Source of the DNA: Roseovarius carneus
GTDB lineage: Bacteria; Pseudomonadota; Alphaproteobacteria; Rhodobacterales; Rhodobacteraceae
DNA length: 64,000 nt
Assembly: GCF_020141465.1 (NCBI RefSeq)
Contig: NZ_JAHSPD010000001.1
Span: forward strand, 1,656,374-1,720,373
Direction of reading: 5' to 3'
In this document: in pieces, positions 25,105-34,685 of the stretch
Position numbering within the stretch: position 1 is the stretch's first letter
Layout: each line of letters opens with the position of its first letter
Program-made: the position numbers and the translations under genes
The notes under the pieces: generated by a model
Told to the model about the DNA's origin: nothing
Databases searched by the model: none
Seen by the model: the letters and a program-made list of their open reading frames with translations, nothing else

Positions 25105-26850
25105 TCAGCCTGCCGGGGCGGCGTCCTCAAGCCGAAGCTGGGCAGACTGACGGCCCTGCCATGTGTTCAGCTCGATCCGCCCGGCAAGGTGGAAGCGCGC
25201 GCCGCCATGGCCCTCAAGGGCGGCGCCAAGTGGGCCGTCATAGGCACCAAAGCAGATCGCGTCCATCTGCCCGCCCGTACCATCGCTGAAGCGCAGCTTG
25301 AGGTGCCGGTCGCCCACGCGCTTGGCAAATGTGATCTGCATATTGGCAAATACGTAGCGCGGGCTGGGCGCGCCCGCGCCAAAGGGCCCCGCCGCTTCGA
25401 TCTGGGTGATAAGCTCGGGCGTGGCCGCGCGCGGCATCAAAAGCCCGTCAAGCCGGAGATCTGCCGCCCCGCCTTGCCCTGCGCCTTGTTTCGCCAAAAG
25501 CTCTGACAAACGCGCCATCGCAGGCTCCAGCTTGGCTTCATCCACGGTCAGGCCTGCGGCCATCTTATGCCCGCCGCCGCGTTCCAAAAGCCCCTCATGC
25601 GCCAGCCTCTGGATAGCCGCCCCAAGGTCCACACCGCTGATCGAGCGGCCCGAGCCTTTGCCCATCCCAGCTTCCAGCCCGATCACGATCGCGGGCCTGT
25701 TCGCGGCCTCCTTCAGGCGGCTCGCAACAATGCCCACAACGCCGGGATGCCAGCCAGCCCCTGCGGCCCAGACCAGCGGGGCATCGAACCCGCGCGCCTC
25801 GGCCTGCGCCATCGCGGCGGCCTGCACCGCACTCTCGATCTCGCGGCGTTCGGTGTTGAGCTGATCGAGGCGTTCGGCCATGGCGCGCGCCTCGGATGGA
25901 TCGGACGTCGCCAAAAGACGCGCGCCCAAATCGGCCTTGCCGATCCGCCCGCCCGCATTGACCCGCGGCCCCATCACAAATCCCAGCGTATAGGCCGTGG
26001 GGGCGGTATCCACGCGCCCCACATCAGCCAGCGCCACCAGACCGGGCCGCGCGCGCCGGGCCATGATTTTGAGCCCTTGGCGCACAAACGCCCGGTTCAC
26101 CCCCACAAGAGGTGCCACATCCGCCACGGTGGCCAGCGCCACAAGATCCAACAGCGATATCAGATCAGGCCCCGTGCGCCCGGCCACGCGCATTTGCCGC
26201 CCGGCCTCCACCAGCATCAAAAACACCACGCCCGCCGCACAAAGATGCGCCAGATCGCCGCTTTCATCCTGCCGGTTTGGGTTCACCACGGCTAAGGCGT
26301 CGGGCAGGGTCTCACCGCCCAGATGGTGATCCAGGATCACCACATCCGCGCCTTTGGCTGCTGCCACCGGCCCATGGCTCAGCGTGCCGCAATCCACGCA
26401 GATGATCAGATCATGCTCCGCTGCCAGCGCCGCCATCGCCTCGTCATTTGGCCCGTACCCTTCATCAATCCGGTCTGGCACATAGAGCGTCGCCTCCATC
26501 CCCACCTGCCGCAACCAGTCGAGCAGAAGGGCCGCACTCGTGCCACCATCCACATCGTAATCGGCAAAAATCGCAATCCGGTCGCGGCGCTCGACGGCCG
26601 CTAAAAACCGCGTGGCGGCCAACTCCATATCGCGCAGGCCGCGTGGGTCGGGCAGCAAATCGCGCAGTTGTGGTGCCAAGAACGCCTCCGCCTCCGGCAC
26701 CTCAACCCCGCGCCGGGCCAAGACCTGACAGACGGCGCGCGGCAGACCCGTGGATTGCTCCAACGCCTCGGCTTGGCGGTCCACCTCCACAGGTGGCCCA
26801 ACCCAAAGCCGCCCGGTCAAAGACTGCGTGATGCCCAGAAATCCTGTCAC
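25105..26850 (-). CDS. recJ: Single-stranded-DNA-specific exonuclease RecJ
   Basis: The 581-residue 5'-3' exonuclease acts in recombination and mismatch repair. The DHH phosphoesterase motifs are present: DYDVDGGTSAALLL near residue 100, CVDCGT near 150, and DHHLGG near 172. The DHHA1 domain has GGHKMAAGLTV near 435. The C-terminal oligonucleotide-binding fold includes FAKRVGDRHLKLRFSDG. Length is normal for alphaproteobacteria. It stands between tRNA-Glu and glpX; the intergenic gap to glpX is 47 bases with a possible stem of short length. Confidence 0.96.
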   Translation of the reverse strand: MTGFLGITQSLTGRLWVGPPVEVDRQAEALEQSTGLPRAVCQVLARRGVEVPEAEAFLAPQLRDLLPDPRGLRDMELAATRFLAAVERRDRIAIFADYDVDGGTSAALLLDWLRQVGMEATLYVPDRIDEGYGPNDEAMAALAAEHDLIICVDCGTLSHGPVAAAKGADVVILDHHLGGETLPDALAVVNPNRQDESGDLAHLCAAGVVFLMLVEAGRQMRVAGRTGPDLISLLDLVALATVADVAPLVGVNRAFVRQGLKIMARRARPGLVALADVGRVDTAPTAYTLGFVMGPRVNAGGRIGKADLGARLLATSDPSEARAMAERLDQLNTERREIESAVQAAAMAQAEARGFDAPLVWAAGAGWHPGVVGIVASRLKEAANRPAIVIGLEAGMGKGSGRSISGVDLGAAIQRLAHEGLLERGGGHKMAAGLTVDEAKLEPAMARLSELLAKQGAGQGGAADLRLDGLLMPRAATPELITQIEAAGPFGAGAPSPRYVFANMQITFAKRVGDRHLKLRFSDGTGGQMDAICFGAYDGPLGAALEGHGGARFHLAGRIELNTWQGRQSAQLRLEDAAPAG

Positions 26851-26897
26851 CCCCAGCCCTTCTTCTTAGTTGAAATACTCAGAAAAACCCCGTGGTT

Positions 26898-27863
26898 TCA
26901 CCCAATGGGGTTGCGATAGATCATCCGGCGCAGCGATCCTGTCTTGGAACGCATCAGAACGGTCTCTGTCTCCACATAGCCCTGCCGCCGTTTCACGCCT
27001 GCGGTGAGCGATCCGTCCGTCACGCCGGTGGCGGCAAAGATCACATCATCGGTGACCATCTCATCGCGGCTATATGTGCGGTCGAAATCCGTGATGCCCG
27101 CCTTGGCGGCGCGGCCCCGCTCGTCATCGTTGCGGAACAAAAGCCGGCCCCATATCTGCCCGCCCATACATTTCAGCGCGGCGGCCGCCAGAACGCCCTC
27201 GGGCGCTCCGCCCGAGCCCATATACATGTCAATCCCGGTCATCTTCGCCTCGGCGCAGTGGATAATGCCCTGCACATCCCCGTCAGGGATCAGGAACACG
27301 GCGGCACCCGTTTCGCGCACCTCGTTTATCATCTCTTGGTGGCGGGGCCGCTCAAGGATGCACACGGTCACCTCGGAGGGCTTGCAACCCTTGGCGTGGG
27401 CGATGGCCTCAACCCGCTCACGGGTGCTCATATCGAGGCTGATCACATCGGCCTCAAACCCCGGCCCAACGGCCAGTTTATCCATGTAAACGTCGGGGGC
27501 GTGCAGCATTGTGCCACGCGGGGCCATGGCGATCACCGTCAGGGCGTTTGGCATGGCCTTGGCGGTAAGGGTGGTGCCTTCAAGGGGGTCCAGCGCGATA
27601 TCCACGCCCGGCCCCTCGCCATTGCCCACTTCCTCGCCAATAAACAGCATGGGCGCCTCGTCCCGCTCGCCTTCACCGATTACCACAACACCTTTGATTG
27701 AGAGCTTGTTGAGCTGCTCGCGCATGGCGTTCACGGCGGCCTGATCCGCGGCCTTTTCGTCACCCCGGCCAATCCATCCGGCACAGGCCAGTGCTGCTGC
27801 CTCGGACACGCGGGCAAGGCCCAATGAGAGCATACGGTCGTTGAAATCGATCTGAGCGGTCAT
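26898..27863 (-). CDS. glpX: Class II fructose-1,6-bisphosphatase
   Basis: The 321-residue enzyme dephosphorylates fructose-1,6-bisphosphate, and in some relatives sedoheptulose-1,7-bisphosphate, for gluconeogenesis. GlpX hallmarks are GRGDEKAADQAAVNAMR near residue 32, VVIGEGERDEAPML near 60, and the metal-binding DPLEGT near 92. GSGGAPEGVLAAAALKCMGG near 217 is also diagnostic. It lies downstream of hom and upstream of recJ in the same direction. The 155-base gap before it likely holds its promoter. Confidence 0.97.
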   Translation of the reverse strand: MTAQIDFNDRMLSLGLARVSEAAALACAGWIGRGDEKAADQAAVNAMREQLNKLSIKGVVVIGEGERDEAPMLFIGEEVGNGEGPGVDIALDPLEGTTLTAKAMPNALTVIAMAPRGTMLHAPDVYMDKLAVGPGFEADVISLDMSTRERVEAIAHAKGCKPSEVTVCILERPRHQEMINEVRETGAAVFLIPDGDVQGIIHCAEAKMTGIDMYMGSGGAPEGVLAAAALKCMGGQIWGRLLFRNDDERGRAAKAGITDFDRTYSRDEMVTDDVIFAATGVTDGSLTAGVKRRQGYVETETVLMRSKTGSLRRMIYRNPIG

Positions 27864-28018
27864 GGGCTGTCCTTCGGCGTCTGTGGCCTCTTGGGGCCTT
27901 TATTTGAGCGGTCACTTCCAGTGCGGCGCGCTCGTGTGCAATCTCTCGTCTATATTTCTGCCACGTCTAGCTGTGTGGGCTGCGCCGCACAAGGGCAGGG
28001 GTATGCGCCAGGCGGGGC

Positions 28019-29305
28019 CTAGACCCGCTCAATCCGGAGGGCGACAGGCGTGCCTGCGACCACGCCAAGGCCCGGCATCACCTCCAGCGCCGTATCGAGT
28101 GCGGCGCGTGTGGTTTTATGGGTCACGATCAGCACGGGGGCGGTCTCTTCTTTGTGGTCATACTGGCGCATCCGGTCGATGGAGATCCCGGCCTCGCCCA
28201 GAACTGTGGCGACCTTGGCCAGCGCGCCGGGTTTGTCCTCAAGTGCCAGACGCAAATAATAAGGCGCGGGTGTGACCGCGCGCGCGGGTTTGGCCTTGGT
28301 CAGGATATGTGCGGGTTTTCCGAACACCGGGATACGGATGCCGCGCGCGATATCCATCACATCGCCCATCACGGCGCTTGCGGTGGGCCCCATGCCCGCA
28401 CCGGGGCCGCGCATCACGACCTGCTCCACCTGGTCGCCTTCGAGCACGCACATATTCGTGCCGCCCTCAAGCTGTCCCAAGGGTGAGTTGTCCGGCACGA
28501 GGCAGGGCGACATGCGCTGCTCCAGCCCACGGCCCGTCATCTGACACACGCCCAGAAGCTTGATCCGGTAGCCCATATCGGCGGCGCGCTGGATGTCCTC
28601 GATGGTGATGTTCTGGATGCCCTCAAGCTCGACCGCGTCGAAATCCACCTGCGTGCCGAAGGCGATGGCCGCCAGCAGAGACAGCTTGTGACCTGCATCA
28701 ATTCCGCCCACGTCCAGATTGGGATCGGCCTCCAGAAAGCCCAAGCCCTCGGCCTCGGCAAACACATCCGCATAAGGCAGGCCCGAAGATTGCATTCGCG
28801 TGAGGATATAGTTGCAGGTGCCGTTCATCACACCCATCACGCGCGTTATCTCATTGCCTGCAAGCCCCTCGGTCAGCGCCTTGATCACCGGGATGCCGCC
28901 TGCGACCGCGGCCTCGAACCTGATCACGCGACCTGCGGCCTCGGCCGACAGCGCGAGGGCGTGGCCATGGTGGGCCAGCAGCGCCTTGTTCGCGGTAACC
29001 ACGTCCTTGCCTGCGGCGATGGCGGCCTCGGTCGCATCCTTGGCAGGGCCGTCATGGCCACCCATCACCTCGATAAATACATCCACATCATCGCGCTGCG
29101 CGAGGGCCACGGGATCATCTTCCCATGCGTAATCCGACAATGGCACGCCGCGATCCTTGCCCTTTGAGCGGGCCGAAACGGCGGTGATGACCACAGGGCG
29201 GCCCGCACGCTCGGCCAGAAAGGTGGCTTTTTGGCGGATGATTTTCACAACACCGATGCCGACGGTGCCCAATCCGGCGATGCCGAGGCGCAGGGGGGTG
29301 GTCAT
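28019..29305 (-). CDS. hom: Homoserine dehydrogenase
   Basis: The 428-residue enzyme reduces aspartate semialdehyde to homoserine for methionine and threonine synthesis. The NAD(P)-binding GLGTVGIG is at residues 9-16. The signature GNEITRVMGVMNGTCNYILTRM is near 148, and the catalytic region FLEADPNLDVGGIDAGHKLSLLAAIAFG is near 196. A C-terminal ACT domain (YYLRLALEDKPGALAKVATVLGEAGI) suggests threonine feedback control. It is the monofunctional form, without an aspartokinase domain. Confidence 0.97.
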   Translation of the reverse strand: MTTPLRLGIAGLGTVGIGVVKIIRQKATFLAERAGRPVVITAVSARSKGKDRGVPLSDYAWEDDPVALAQRDDVDVFIEVMGGHDGPAKDATEAAIAAGKDVVTANKALLAHHGHALALSAEAAGRVIRFEAAVAGGIPVIKALTEGLAGNEITRVMGVMNGTCNYILTRMQSSGLPYADVFAEAEGLGFLEADPNLDVGGIDAGHKLSLLAAIAFGTQVDFDAVELEGIQNITIEDIQRAADMGYRIKLLGVCQMTGRGLEQRMSPCLVPDNSPLGQLEGGTNMCVLEGDQVEQVVMRGPGAGMGPTASAVMGDVMDIARGIRIPVFGKPAHILTKAKPARAVTPAPYYLRLALEDKPGALAKVATVLGEAGISIDRMRQYDHKEETAPVLIVTHKTTRAALDTALEVMPGLGVVAGTPVALRIERV

Positions 29306-29403
29306 GAGGCATATCTCCGCATCTGAACTGGGTTTACTGGCGTGGCGTGGGGATAGCGCGAAGGGCGCGGGGGTGCAACGCGGGTTTTGGGAGGCTGCCT
29401 GCG

Positions 29404-29685
29404 TTATTCGACCTTCTGGGCGAGGCGTTCGCGGCTGGGCGCGTCCAGAACACGGCCCCGGAGCCGATCTGCGCGCGCCTCAAGCTCGGCGATGCGGGCT
29501 TCGGTCCCTTCAGTTGTCTCGTCCGTGATGCGTCCCTCGCGCGCGGCCACATCCAGCTGCGCCAGCGGCACGAGGTCGGGATAACGCGCCTCCCGCACAC
29601 TGTCGGAGACCGATGCGTCAAGCTCGGGGAACTGGCTGCACGCGGCAAGACAGAGGGGGATCAGAAGGGTGAAGTACGGGCGCAT
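29404..29685 (-). CDS. Small lipoprotein
   Basis: This 93-residue protein begins MRPYFTLLIPLCLAACSQFP, a clear lipoprotein signal with lipobox LAAC and lipidated Cys16. Ser at +2 points to the outer membrane. The remainder is charged and helical (AREGRITDETTEGTEARIAELEARADRLRGRVL), likely a short coiled coil. A much longer frame on this strand extends antisense through the next gene, but the signal peptide fixes the start at 29685. It has no recognised family and lies about 100 bases downstream of nothing on its own strand, apparently monocistronic. Confidence 0.75.
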   Translation of the reverse strand: MRPYFTLLIPLCLAACSQFPELDASVSDSVREARYPDLVPLAQLDVAAREGRITDETTEGTEARIAELEARADRLRGRVLDAPSRERLAQKVE

Positions 29686-29898
29686 AGAGGGCCTTTGACG
29701 TTGGTCTGCGGAGATACTGCCATTCTTTGGCCAGGTGGGGCAAGCGCATCTGGAACAGGCCCGCCTAACTCGCCCGCCATGCGCTGATCTACGAGCCAAG
29801 CCCGATAGGGATCGCGGCATAGGCCCCCGATGGGTCGCAAACAGAAGCGACAGAGCGGTTTCGGCGCTTGAGAGTGACGAAAAATCAAGGAGTGGGTT

Positions 29899-30843
29899 AT
29901 GAAAGTTGGGTTTATCGGTCTGGGCAATGTGGGCGGCAAGCTTGCGGGGAGCCTTTTGCGCAATGGCACGGATCTTGTCGTCTATGATTTGAACGAGGAT
30001 CTGGTGGCGGGCTTTGAGGCGCGTGGCGCGCTGGGCGGCGGCAGCCCGGCAAGCATGGTGCAGGTTTGCGACGTGGTCATTACCTGCCTGCCCAGCCCGG
30101 CGGCGTGCGATGCGGTGGTGACCCAAATGCTGCCCGCCATGGCGCCGGGCAAGATCTGGATGGAGATGTCGACCACGGATGCGGCGGAGGTCAGGCGCCT
30201 CTCGGCGGAGGTGATCGCGCGCGGCGCGGCGGCTGTGGATTGCCCCGTCTCGGGCGGGTGCCACCGCGCCGATACAGGCAATATCAGCATTTATGCAGGG
30301 TGTGATCGGGCCACGTTTGACCGGGTTCTGCCCATTTTGACCATCATGGGCCGCCGTGTGCTGCATACGGGCGATATCGGCACGGCCAGTACGCTCAAGG
30401 TCATGACGAATTATCTGGCGACCGCGAACCTCATGACGCTTTGTGAGGCGCTGACGGTGATGAAAGCGGCGGGGCTGGACATGGCCACGACCTATGAGGC
30501 GATCCAGATCTCGTCTGGTACGTCCTTTGTGCATGAGACGGAAAGCCAGCTTATCCTGTCTGGCAATCGCGATGTGAATTTCACGATGGACCTTGTGCAA
30601 AAGGACATTGGCCTCTTTCAGACCATCGCAGACCGGCACAATGTGCCCTTGGAAATCTCGCCTTTGATGATCGAAATCCTCACCGATGGGCAGCGGCGCT
30701 ATGGCGAGCGGGCGCAGTCGGACGAGCTGATCTGCCGTCTTGAGGAGGCCACGGGGCTCTCGGTCACGGCACCCGGCTTTCCTACCGCGCTGATTGATGA
30801 TGAGCCCGAAGAGCGGGGCGCGGAGGTGCGGCCCCTACGGTAG
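29899..30843 (+). CDS. NAD(P)-dependent beta-hydroxyacid dehydrogenase (3-hydroxyisobutyrate dehydrogenase family)
   Basis: This is a 314-residue enzyme with the N-terminal GFIGLGNVGGKLA dinucleotide motif (residues 4-16). The substrate-binding block DCPVSGG is at 114-120, and the catalytic Lys is K167 in TLKVMTNYL. The family oxidises 3-hydroxyisobutyrate, tartronate semialdehyde, 2-(hydroxymethyl)glutarate and similar hydroxyacids; substrate cannot be told from sequence. AAGGAGTGGGTT precedes the ATG. It stands alone, divergent from the lipoprotein gene. Confidence 0.9.
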   Translation: MKVGFIGLGNVGGKLAGSLLRNGTDLVVYDLNEDLVAGFEARGALGGGSPASMVQVCDVVITCLPSPAACDAVVTQMLPAMAPGKIWMEMSTTDAAEVRRLSAEVIARGAAAVDCPVSGGCHRADTGNISIYAGCDRATFDRVLPILTIMGRRVLHTGDIGTASTLKVMTNYLATANLMTLCEALTVMKAAGLDMATTYEAIQISSGTSFVHETESQLILSGNRDVNFTMDLVQKDIGLFQTIADRHNVPLEISPLMIEILTDGQRRYGERAQSDELICRLEEATGLSVTAPGFPTALIDDEPEERGAEVRPLR

Positions 30844-30909
30844 GGCCATGCGGGCCTTTGGGCGCGCTTTGCGCTGGTCCTTTGGGTGCGGCGGGGGTAA
30901 GGCGCGGGC

Positions 30910-31443
30910 ATGAAGACAAAAAAAGCCAAGAAGAAAAAGGAAGAAATCCTGATCGAGGTTCACCCCTCGATCCCGCGCCGCCTTTTCGTGCTGTCGTCCT
31001 TGGTGGTTCTGGGGCTTTTTGCGATCCACTTCGCCCTTGTGCGCTCTGAGGCGGAGCTTGGTCCGAAGCTTGCGACGCTTGCCTTTGGCATTGCCGTGCT
31101 CTGGGTCGCGGACCGCGTGCGTCAGGCGACCTCCGGTTCGCTGCAGCTGACCAAAGACACGCTGCGCCATTCCAGCGGTGAGGTTCTCACGACTGTGGAC
31201 AATATTCGCAGCCTTGATCGCGGGGTCTTTGCCTATAAGCCGTCCAGTGGCTTCCTTCTCCGGCTGACCGAGCGGGGCGTGCGGCGGTGGGAGGTGGGGC
31301 TGTGGTGGTGCACCGGACGCTGGGTTGGCGTCGGCGGCGTGGTCTCGGCGCCGCAGGCAAAGGCGATGGCAGAGTTGCTCGCGCTGATGATCGCAGAGCG
31401 CGACGCCGCGATCACGGATCAAACGAAAACGCCCCGAAGCTAA
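30910..31443 (+). CDS. Membrane protein with PH-like cytoplasmic region
   Basis: The 177-residue protein has a Lys-rich N terminus (KTKKAKKKKEE), two membrane helices at about residues 25-45 and 51-68, and a C-terminal region (75-145) of beta-rich sequence: LTKDTLRHSSGEVLTTVDNIRSLDRGVFAY. That layout resembles bacterial PH-domain membrane proteins of unknown role. It follows the dehydrogenase after 66 bases. No function is assigned. Confidence 0.7.
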   Translation: MKTKKAKKKKEEILIEVHPSIPRRLFVLSSLVVLGLFAIHFALVRSEAELGPKLATLAFGIAVLWVADRVRQATSGSLQLTKDTLRHSSGEVLTTVDNIRSLDRGVFAYKPSSGFLLRLTERGVRRWEVGLWWCTGRWVGVGGVVSAPQAKAMAELLALMIAERDAAITDQTKTPRS

Positions 31444-31461
31444 AAGCTCCGGGACGCTGTC
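31430..31461. terminator. Bidirectional terminator between convergent genes
   Basis: CGCCCCGAAGC at 31430-31440 pairs imperfectly with GCTCCGGGACG at 31446-31456 around a short loop. An A-run (GAAAA) lies on one side and TTTTT nearby on the other, at 31463. It separates the membrane-protein gene from the convergent tadE-like operon. Confidence 0.6.
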
Positions 31462-31485
31462 ATTTTTCCAATGCCGTCAACCTTC

Positions 31486-32049
31486 TCAGGCGTCATCCCA
31501 GACAATTTGAGGGGCGAAGCGTGGGCTCGTCAAAACACGCGTCTCAACCAGTGTGGGATCAATCACGCCCAGGCGGAACATCGGCGCATAGAGTGAGGCC
31601 GCGTCGATGACGATAACCTCTTCACCGTCATTCATGATCGGCAAGCGGTTGCGCTGTGCTTCCACGTCTGCGTCGCTCATCGGCTGCATCCCACCGGTGC
31701 CACGGACTTCGCTCCACTTGACGGTGTATTCATCCTCTTCCACGTCATACTTCACGATTGTGACGCGTAGCTGATTGTCGCCATTATCATTGGACACCAT
31801 GTCGAACACGGTCTTGGCGTTGTCCAAATAGACGGGCGTCACGGGCTGCATCTCGCGCGAAATCATGTCGGCGACGGTGTAGCTCGCTTTGTCGCGGGCA
31901 CTTGCATAGCGGTGAACTTCGAAAAATTCGTAGGTTGCGGCAAGGGTCCAGAAGACGAGCGGCATACAGATGACCGCTTCGACCATCACCGATCCCGCTT
32001 CGTCGTTGCGGAACCGTTTCAGCCAGGTTTTGGGGCTCACTTTAAACAT
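31486..32049 (-). CDS. TadE/TadG-family pilus-assembly protein
   Basis: The 187-residue protein has the TadE-like N terminus: basic WLKRFRNDEAGSVMVEAVICMPLVFWTLAATYEFFEV, where the GS(V)xVE motif precedes a single membrane helix (residues 21-41). The rest is periplasmic. It is the last of three overlapping genes (31486-34327), each with this FxxDExGAxxxE/F prepilin-like start. Tad systems build Flp pili, and these minor pseudopilins are needed for assembly. No tad ATPase or flp pilin is in this window. Confidence 0.85.
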   Translation of the reverse strand: MFKVSPKTWLKRFRNDEAGSVMVEAVICMPLVFWTLAATYEFFEVHRYASARDKASYTVADMISREMQPVTPVYLDNAKTVFDMVSNDNGDNQLRVTIVKYDVEEDEYTVKWSEVRGTGGMQPMSDADVEAQRNRLPIMNDGEEVIVIDAASLYAPMFRLGVIDPTLVETRVLTSPRFAPQIVWDDA

Positions 32050-32585
32050 TACTGAGGCTCCTGCACAAAGGCCGTCATCGATACGATCGAGATTTGGCCG
32101 TTTTCATCGGATTCCAGCGCATTGGCCAGCGCATATCCCGGGAAGAGCGGGTCATACTTCACGCAAGCGCGCAGCAGCATGAGCTGGTTTTGTTGGCCGG
32201 GGGTGAAAGTGATCACTGGATCGCCTGTCTCCGCGCGGTCGGTGCATTGGGCTGTATCGCTCAAGTTGCCGAGGTTGCGGATGTCGGTCGGGATCATCTC
32301 AAGGCGCAGGTTCTCTTCGCAATTGTTGAATACGAAAGATTCGGCACAGATCCGTTGCTTGATCGCGTCATGGGCGGGCGCTGTGCCAGTGCCCAGACGG
32401 ATGTCGCGCACGGCCATGTCGAGACCACGCTCCAGCATCGTGTGACGCATGGTCACAAAGCTCAGCTCAAGCGACAGGATCATGAGAGCCATGAAGATTG
32501 GGAAGACCACGGCGAATTCGGCAGTAACGGCGCCGTCTTCATCGCGGGCGAACCGGCGGAAGAGGTTTTTGCGTATCTTGATCAT
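32049..32585 (-). CDS. TadE-family pilus-assembly protein
   Basis: The 178-residue protein has the classic TadE start: RRFARDEDGAVTAEFAVVFPIFMALMILSLELSFVTM, with the GAVTAEFA cleavage-motif region at about 18-25 and one transmembrane helix. Four Cys in the periplasmic part (CAESFVFNNCEENL, CTDR, ACVKYD) could form disulfides. Its stop and start overlap the neighbouring genes by one and four bases, so the three products are translationally coupled. Confidence 0.88.
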   Translation of the reverse strand: MIKIRKNLFRRFARDEDGAVTAEFAVVFPIFMALMILSLELSFVTMRHTMLERGLDMAVRDIRLGTGTAPAHDAIKQRICAESFVFNNCEENLRLEMIPTDIRNLGNLSDTAQCTDRAETGDPVITFTPGQQNQLMLLRACVKYDPLFPGYALANALESDENGQISIVSMTAFVQEPQ

Positions 32586-34327
32586 TGTGTCAGCCTCAGG
32601 TTGACCACGTTCGATGCGATCGAGCTGAACGCATCCGTGATGTTAATGCCTTCCGCACGGTAGTAATGGGCCACGGAGGAGGCACAGTTGCGCAGATTGG
32701 TCTCGGCGGTTTCGCCTTTGGCGATCTCAAAGCCGATGGTGTAGACGACCACGCCATTTTCTTTCGTGGCGGTGCAGACGTCCGACATCATGTTGTTTTT
32801 GTCGCTACCATCTTCGTGCTCGGTTCCGGTATAGTCGTTCCACGGACCCCAATCGCCTGTCACGCTGCCGTAAAAGTCGGGCGACATGCGGCCCCACATT
32901 TCCTCCCAGTCCAGACGCTCGGTTCCGATGTAGCCTGCCATGTCTTGCAGATCATCGAATTCGTCGTTGGTGATCCATTCCTGGCTGTCGAGGGCATAGT
33001 AACCGATACCGTCATCATCGAGGATATAGTAAGCCGAATCTGCGGCGCCCGAAGCCTCATAGACGCATTCCCAGCTGCTCCAGCGGCACACACTCTGCGA
33101 GGTTGTCGTCCAGTGGCGATAGATATGGTAGGCGTATTTGAACTGCATATTCTGCGAGGTCACGCGGAACATTTGTGAGTTCGGCCCACGATAATCGCTG
33201 CTCTCGTCAAAGAAATACGAGACCGTGTTCTGGCCGTCGCCCATCATTACGACGATTTTCAGCACTTCCGCCTCGGTATAGGCTGCCGGAAGCGATTCCA
33301 GCGTGGCGCTTATAAGCTCGTCTGTCTGAAGGCTGTCGACCACGGTGTCGAATTTTGGGTCCAGAAGGGCTGCGCCCCATTTCATCCCAAGGTGGCCGGA
33401 CGTATTGCCGTCAGCGGTCAGGGCGTCGATGGCTGTGTGCAGTTCTGTAATGCTTGTCGAGTAAGGCAGGATCTCTGCATTTTCCTCGGTAAAGCACGAG
33501 CGCCAGCTTTGGTTCAGGTTGTCGAACCCGCCATAGACCGAGGTGTAGATCTGCTGGTCCATATACACGTCTGGATCAATGAAGGCGTTGTCGAAGTCGC
33601 TCTCATCAAAGCGCAGGCAGGTCGAATATTGCTGAACCTCATTCACGTTGAGCGCGGTATAGATGCCTTCACCAGGCGCTACATTCCAGCTGAACGGCAC
33701 GAGCGAGATCACAGCATCACCGGGATCGGTGCTGTTGATGATCGTCGTCACGAAGCTTTTCGCGGCCTTTTGAAGGTTTGTGAGCTTGTTGTTGTTGCCC
33801 ATTGAGCCGGACACGTCCAGCACGAGAGCTACTTCAAGCTTTGGCACGCGCATCATCGCGGTTGATGCCCCCCCCACGCTGAGGGTTTTGACGCCGCTCA
33901 GCTTCATCAGGTAAGTGTCCATGGTCATGTCGGCGCTGGCCGTTACGCTGGTAGAGTTCAGCGTGGCCACAACATCGTCGTCGCCCACATTGTCATCGTC
34001 GATCTCGTTGAGATACTCGGACATATCCGCCTTGGCGAAATAATCTTCCACGATGGCTTTGGGGCTGGACCCGAAGGGCGCGCCCGCACCGGCCAAAACC
34101 GCGCTGTCGAGCGTGTTCTGGATTTTGGCGCGTTGCATTTCCTGGCGCATAAGATCAATGCCCAGACCACCCGCGGCCAGCATCATTACGATCATCACAA
34201 GGGTGAAGGCGGTAATGGCACCGTCTTCATCCTCTTGGAAAGTTCGAAGCCAAGCCTTTGGGCTTCGGGGGGTTGCCCTCTGGTCCATACAGACCGCAGG
34301 CGTGATCTTGGAACTTTGATGTTTCAC
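32582..34327 (-). CDS. TadG-like protein with von Willebrand factor A domain
   Basis: The 581-residue protein starts with a TadG-type segment (FQEDEDGAITAFTLVMIVMMLAAGGLGIDLMRQEMQ, helix at about 37-58). A vWA domain follows from about residue 163, with an intact metal-ion-dependent adhesion motif DVSGSMG at 171-177 and a later VVMMGDGQNT strand. A large insert with many acidic and aromatic residues (about 370-510) and several Cys is unusual. TadG proteins anchor or regulate Flp pili. It is the first gene of the three-gene operon, and the start at 34327 is upstream of the basic N-terminal region. Confidence 0.88.
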   Translation of the reverse strand: MKHQSSKITPAVCMDQRATPRSPKAWLRTFQEDEDGAITAFTLVMIVMMLAAGGLGIDLMRQEMQRAKIQNTLDSAVLAGAGAPFGSSPKAIVEDYFAKADMSEYLNEIDDDNVGDDDVVATLNSTSVTASADMTMDTYLMKLSGVKTLSVGGASTAMMRVPKLEVALVLDVSGSMGNNNKLTNLQKAAKSFVTTIINSTDPGDAVISLVPFSWNVAPGEGIYTALNVNEVQQYSTCLRFDESDFDNAFIDPDVYMDQQIYTSVYGGFDNLNQSWRSCFTEENAEILPYSTSITELHTAIDALTADGNTSGHLGMKWGAALLDPKFDTVVDSLQTDELISATLESLPAAYTEAEVLKIVVMMGDGQNTVSYFFDESSDYRGPNSQMFRVTSQNMQFKYAYHIYRHWTTTSQSVCRWSSWECVYEASGAADSAYYILDDDGIGYYALDSQEWITNDEFDDLQDMAGYIGTERLDWEEMWGRMSPDFYGSVTGDWGPWNDYTGTEHEDGSDKNNMMSDVCTATKENGVVVYTIGFEIAKGETAETNLRNCASSVAHYYRAEGINITDAFSSIASNVVNLRLTQ

Positions 34328-34685
34328 GTCTTTACCTCATTGACCGGGAATCGGTCTGCTGCGACTTAGTTTACGTCCCGTTTTTGATCGCTAATCAGTA
34401 TGGCGGAACTAGGGCGAAACCTGAAGAAAATGGCGTCAAAAGCGCTGCTTTCATTGACACTTTGGGCTATTGATGAGGACTGTTTCTGAATGGCGGACAA
34501 TGCCACAAACTGGCCCCATTTTCGGTTGCGCGAGAGGCGAAAAAGATGCGGAATTTTTTTGTCGAATTGCATGTAAAAAAGGCACGGCTGGACAAAAAAA
34601 CCGCAGCCATTAAGCATGGGTTGGCAAATTGCACAATAAACTGCGCCTGCCCGGAGATGCCGGGCGTCGGCCGAGGGAGAAAAAC
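34328..34685. promoter_or_regulatory. Divergent promoter region of the tad-like operon and glutamate dehydrogenase
   Basis: This 358-base gap carries no convincing gene; an antisense frame across it belongs to the shadow of the dehydrogenase. It is AT-richer than its flanks. A TTGACA hexamer occurs at 34454-34459 on the plus strand but without a good -10 partner. A purine-rich ribosome binding site (GAGGGAGAAAAAC) precedes the dehydrogenase ATG. Confidence 0.45.

Noticed and set aside
29404..30639. 411-codon minus-strand frame antisense to the beta-hydroxyacid dehydrogenase
   Set aside because: The upstream portion is the shadow of a well-conserved plus-strand gene. Only the last 93 codons, with their lipoprotein signal, are supported as a gene.
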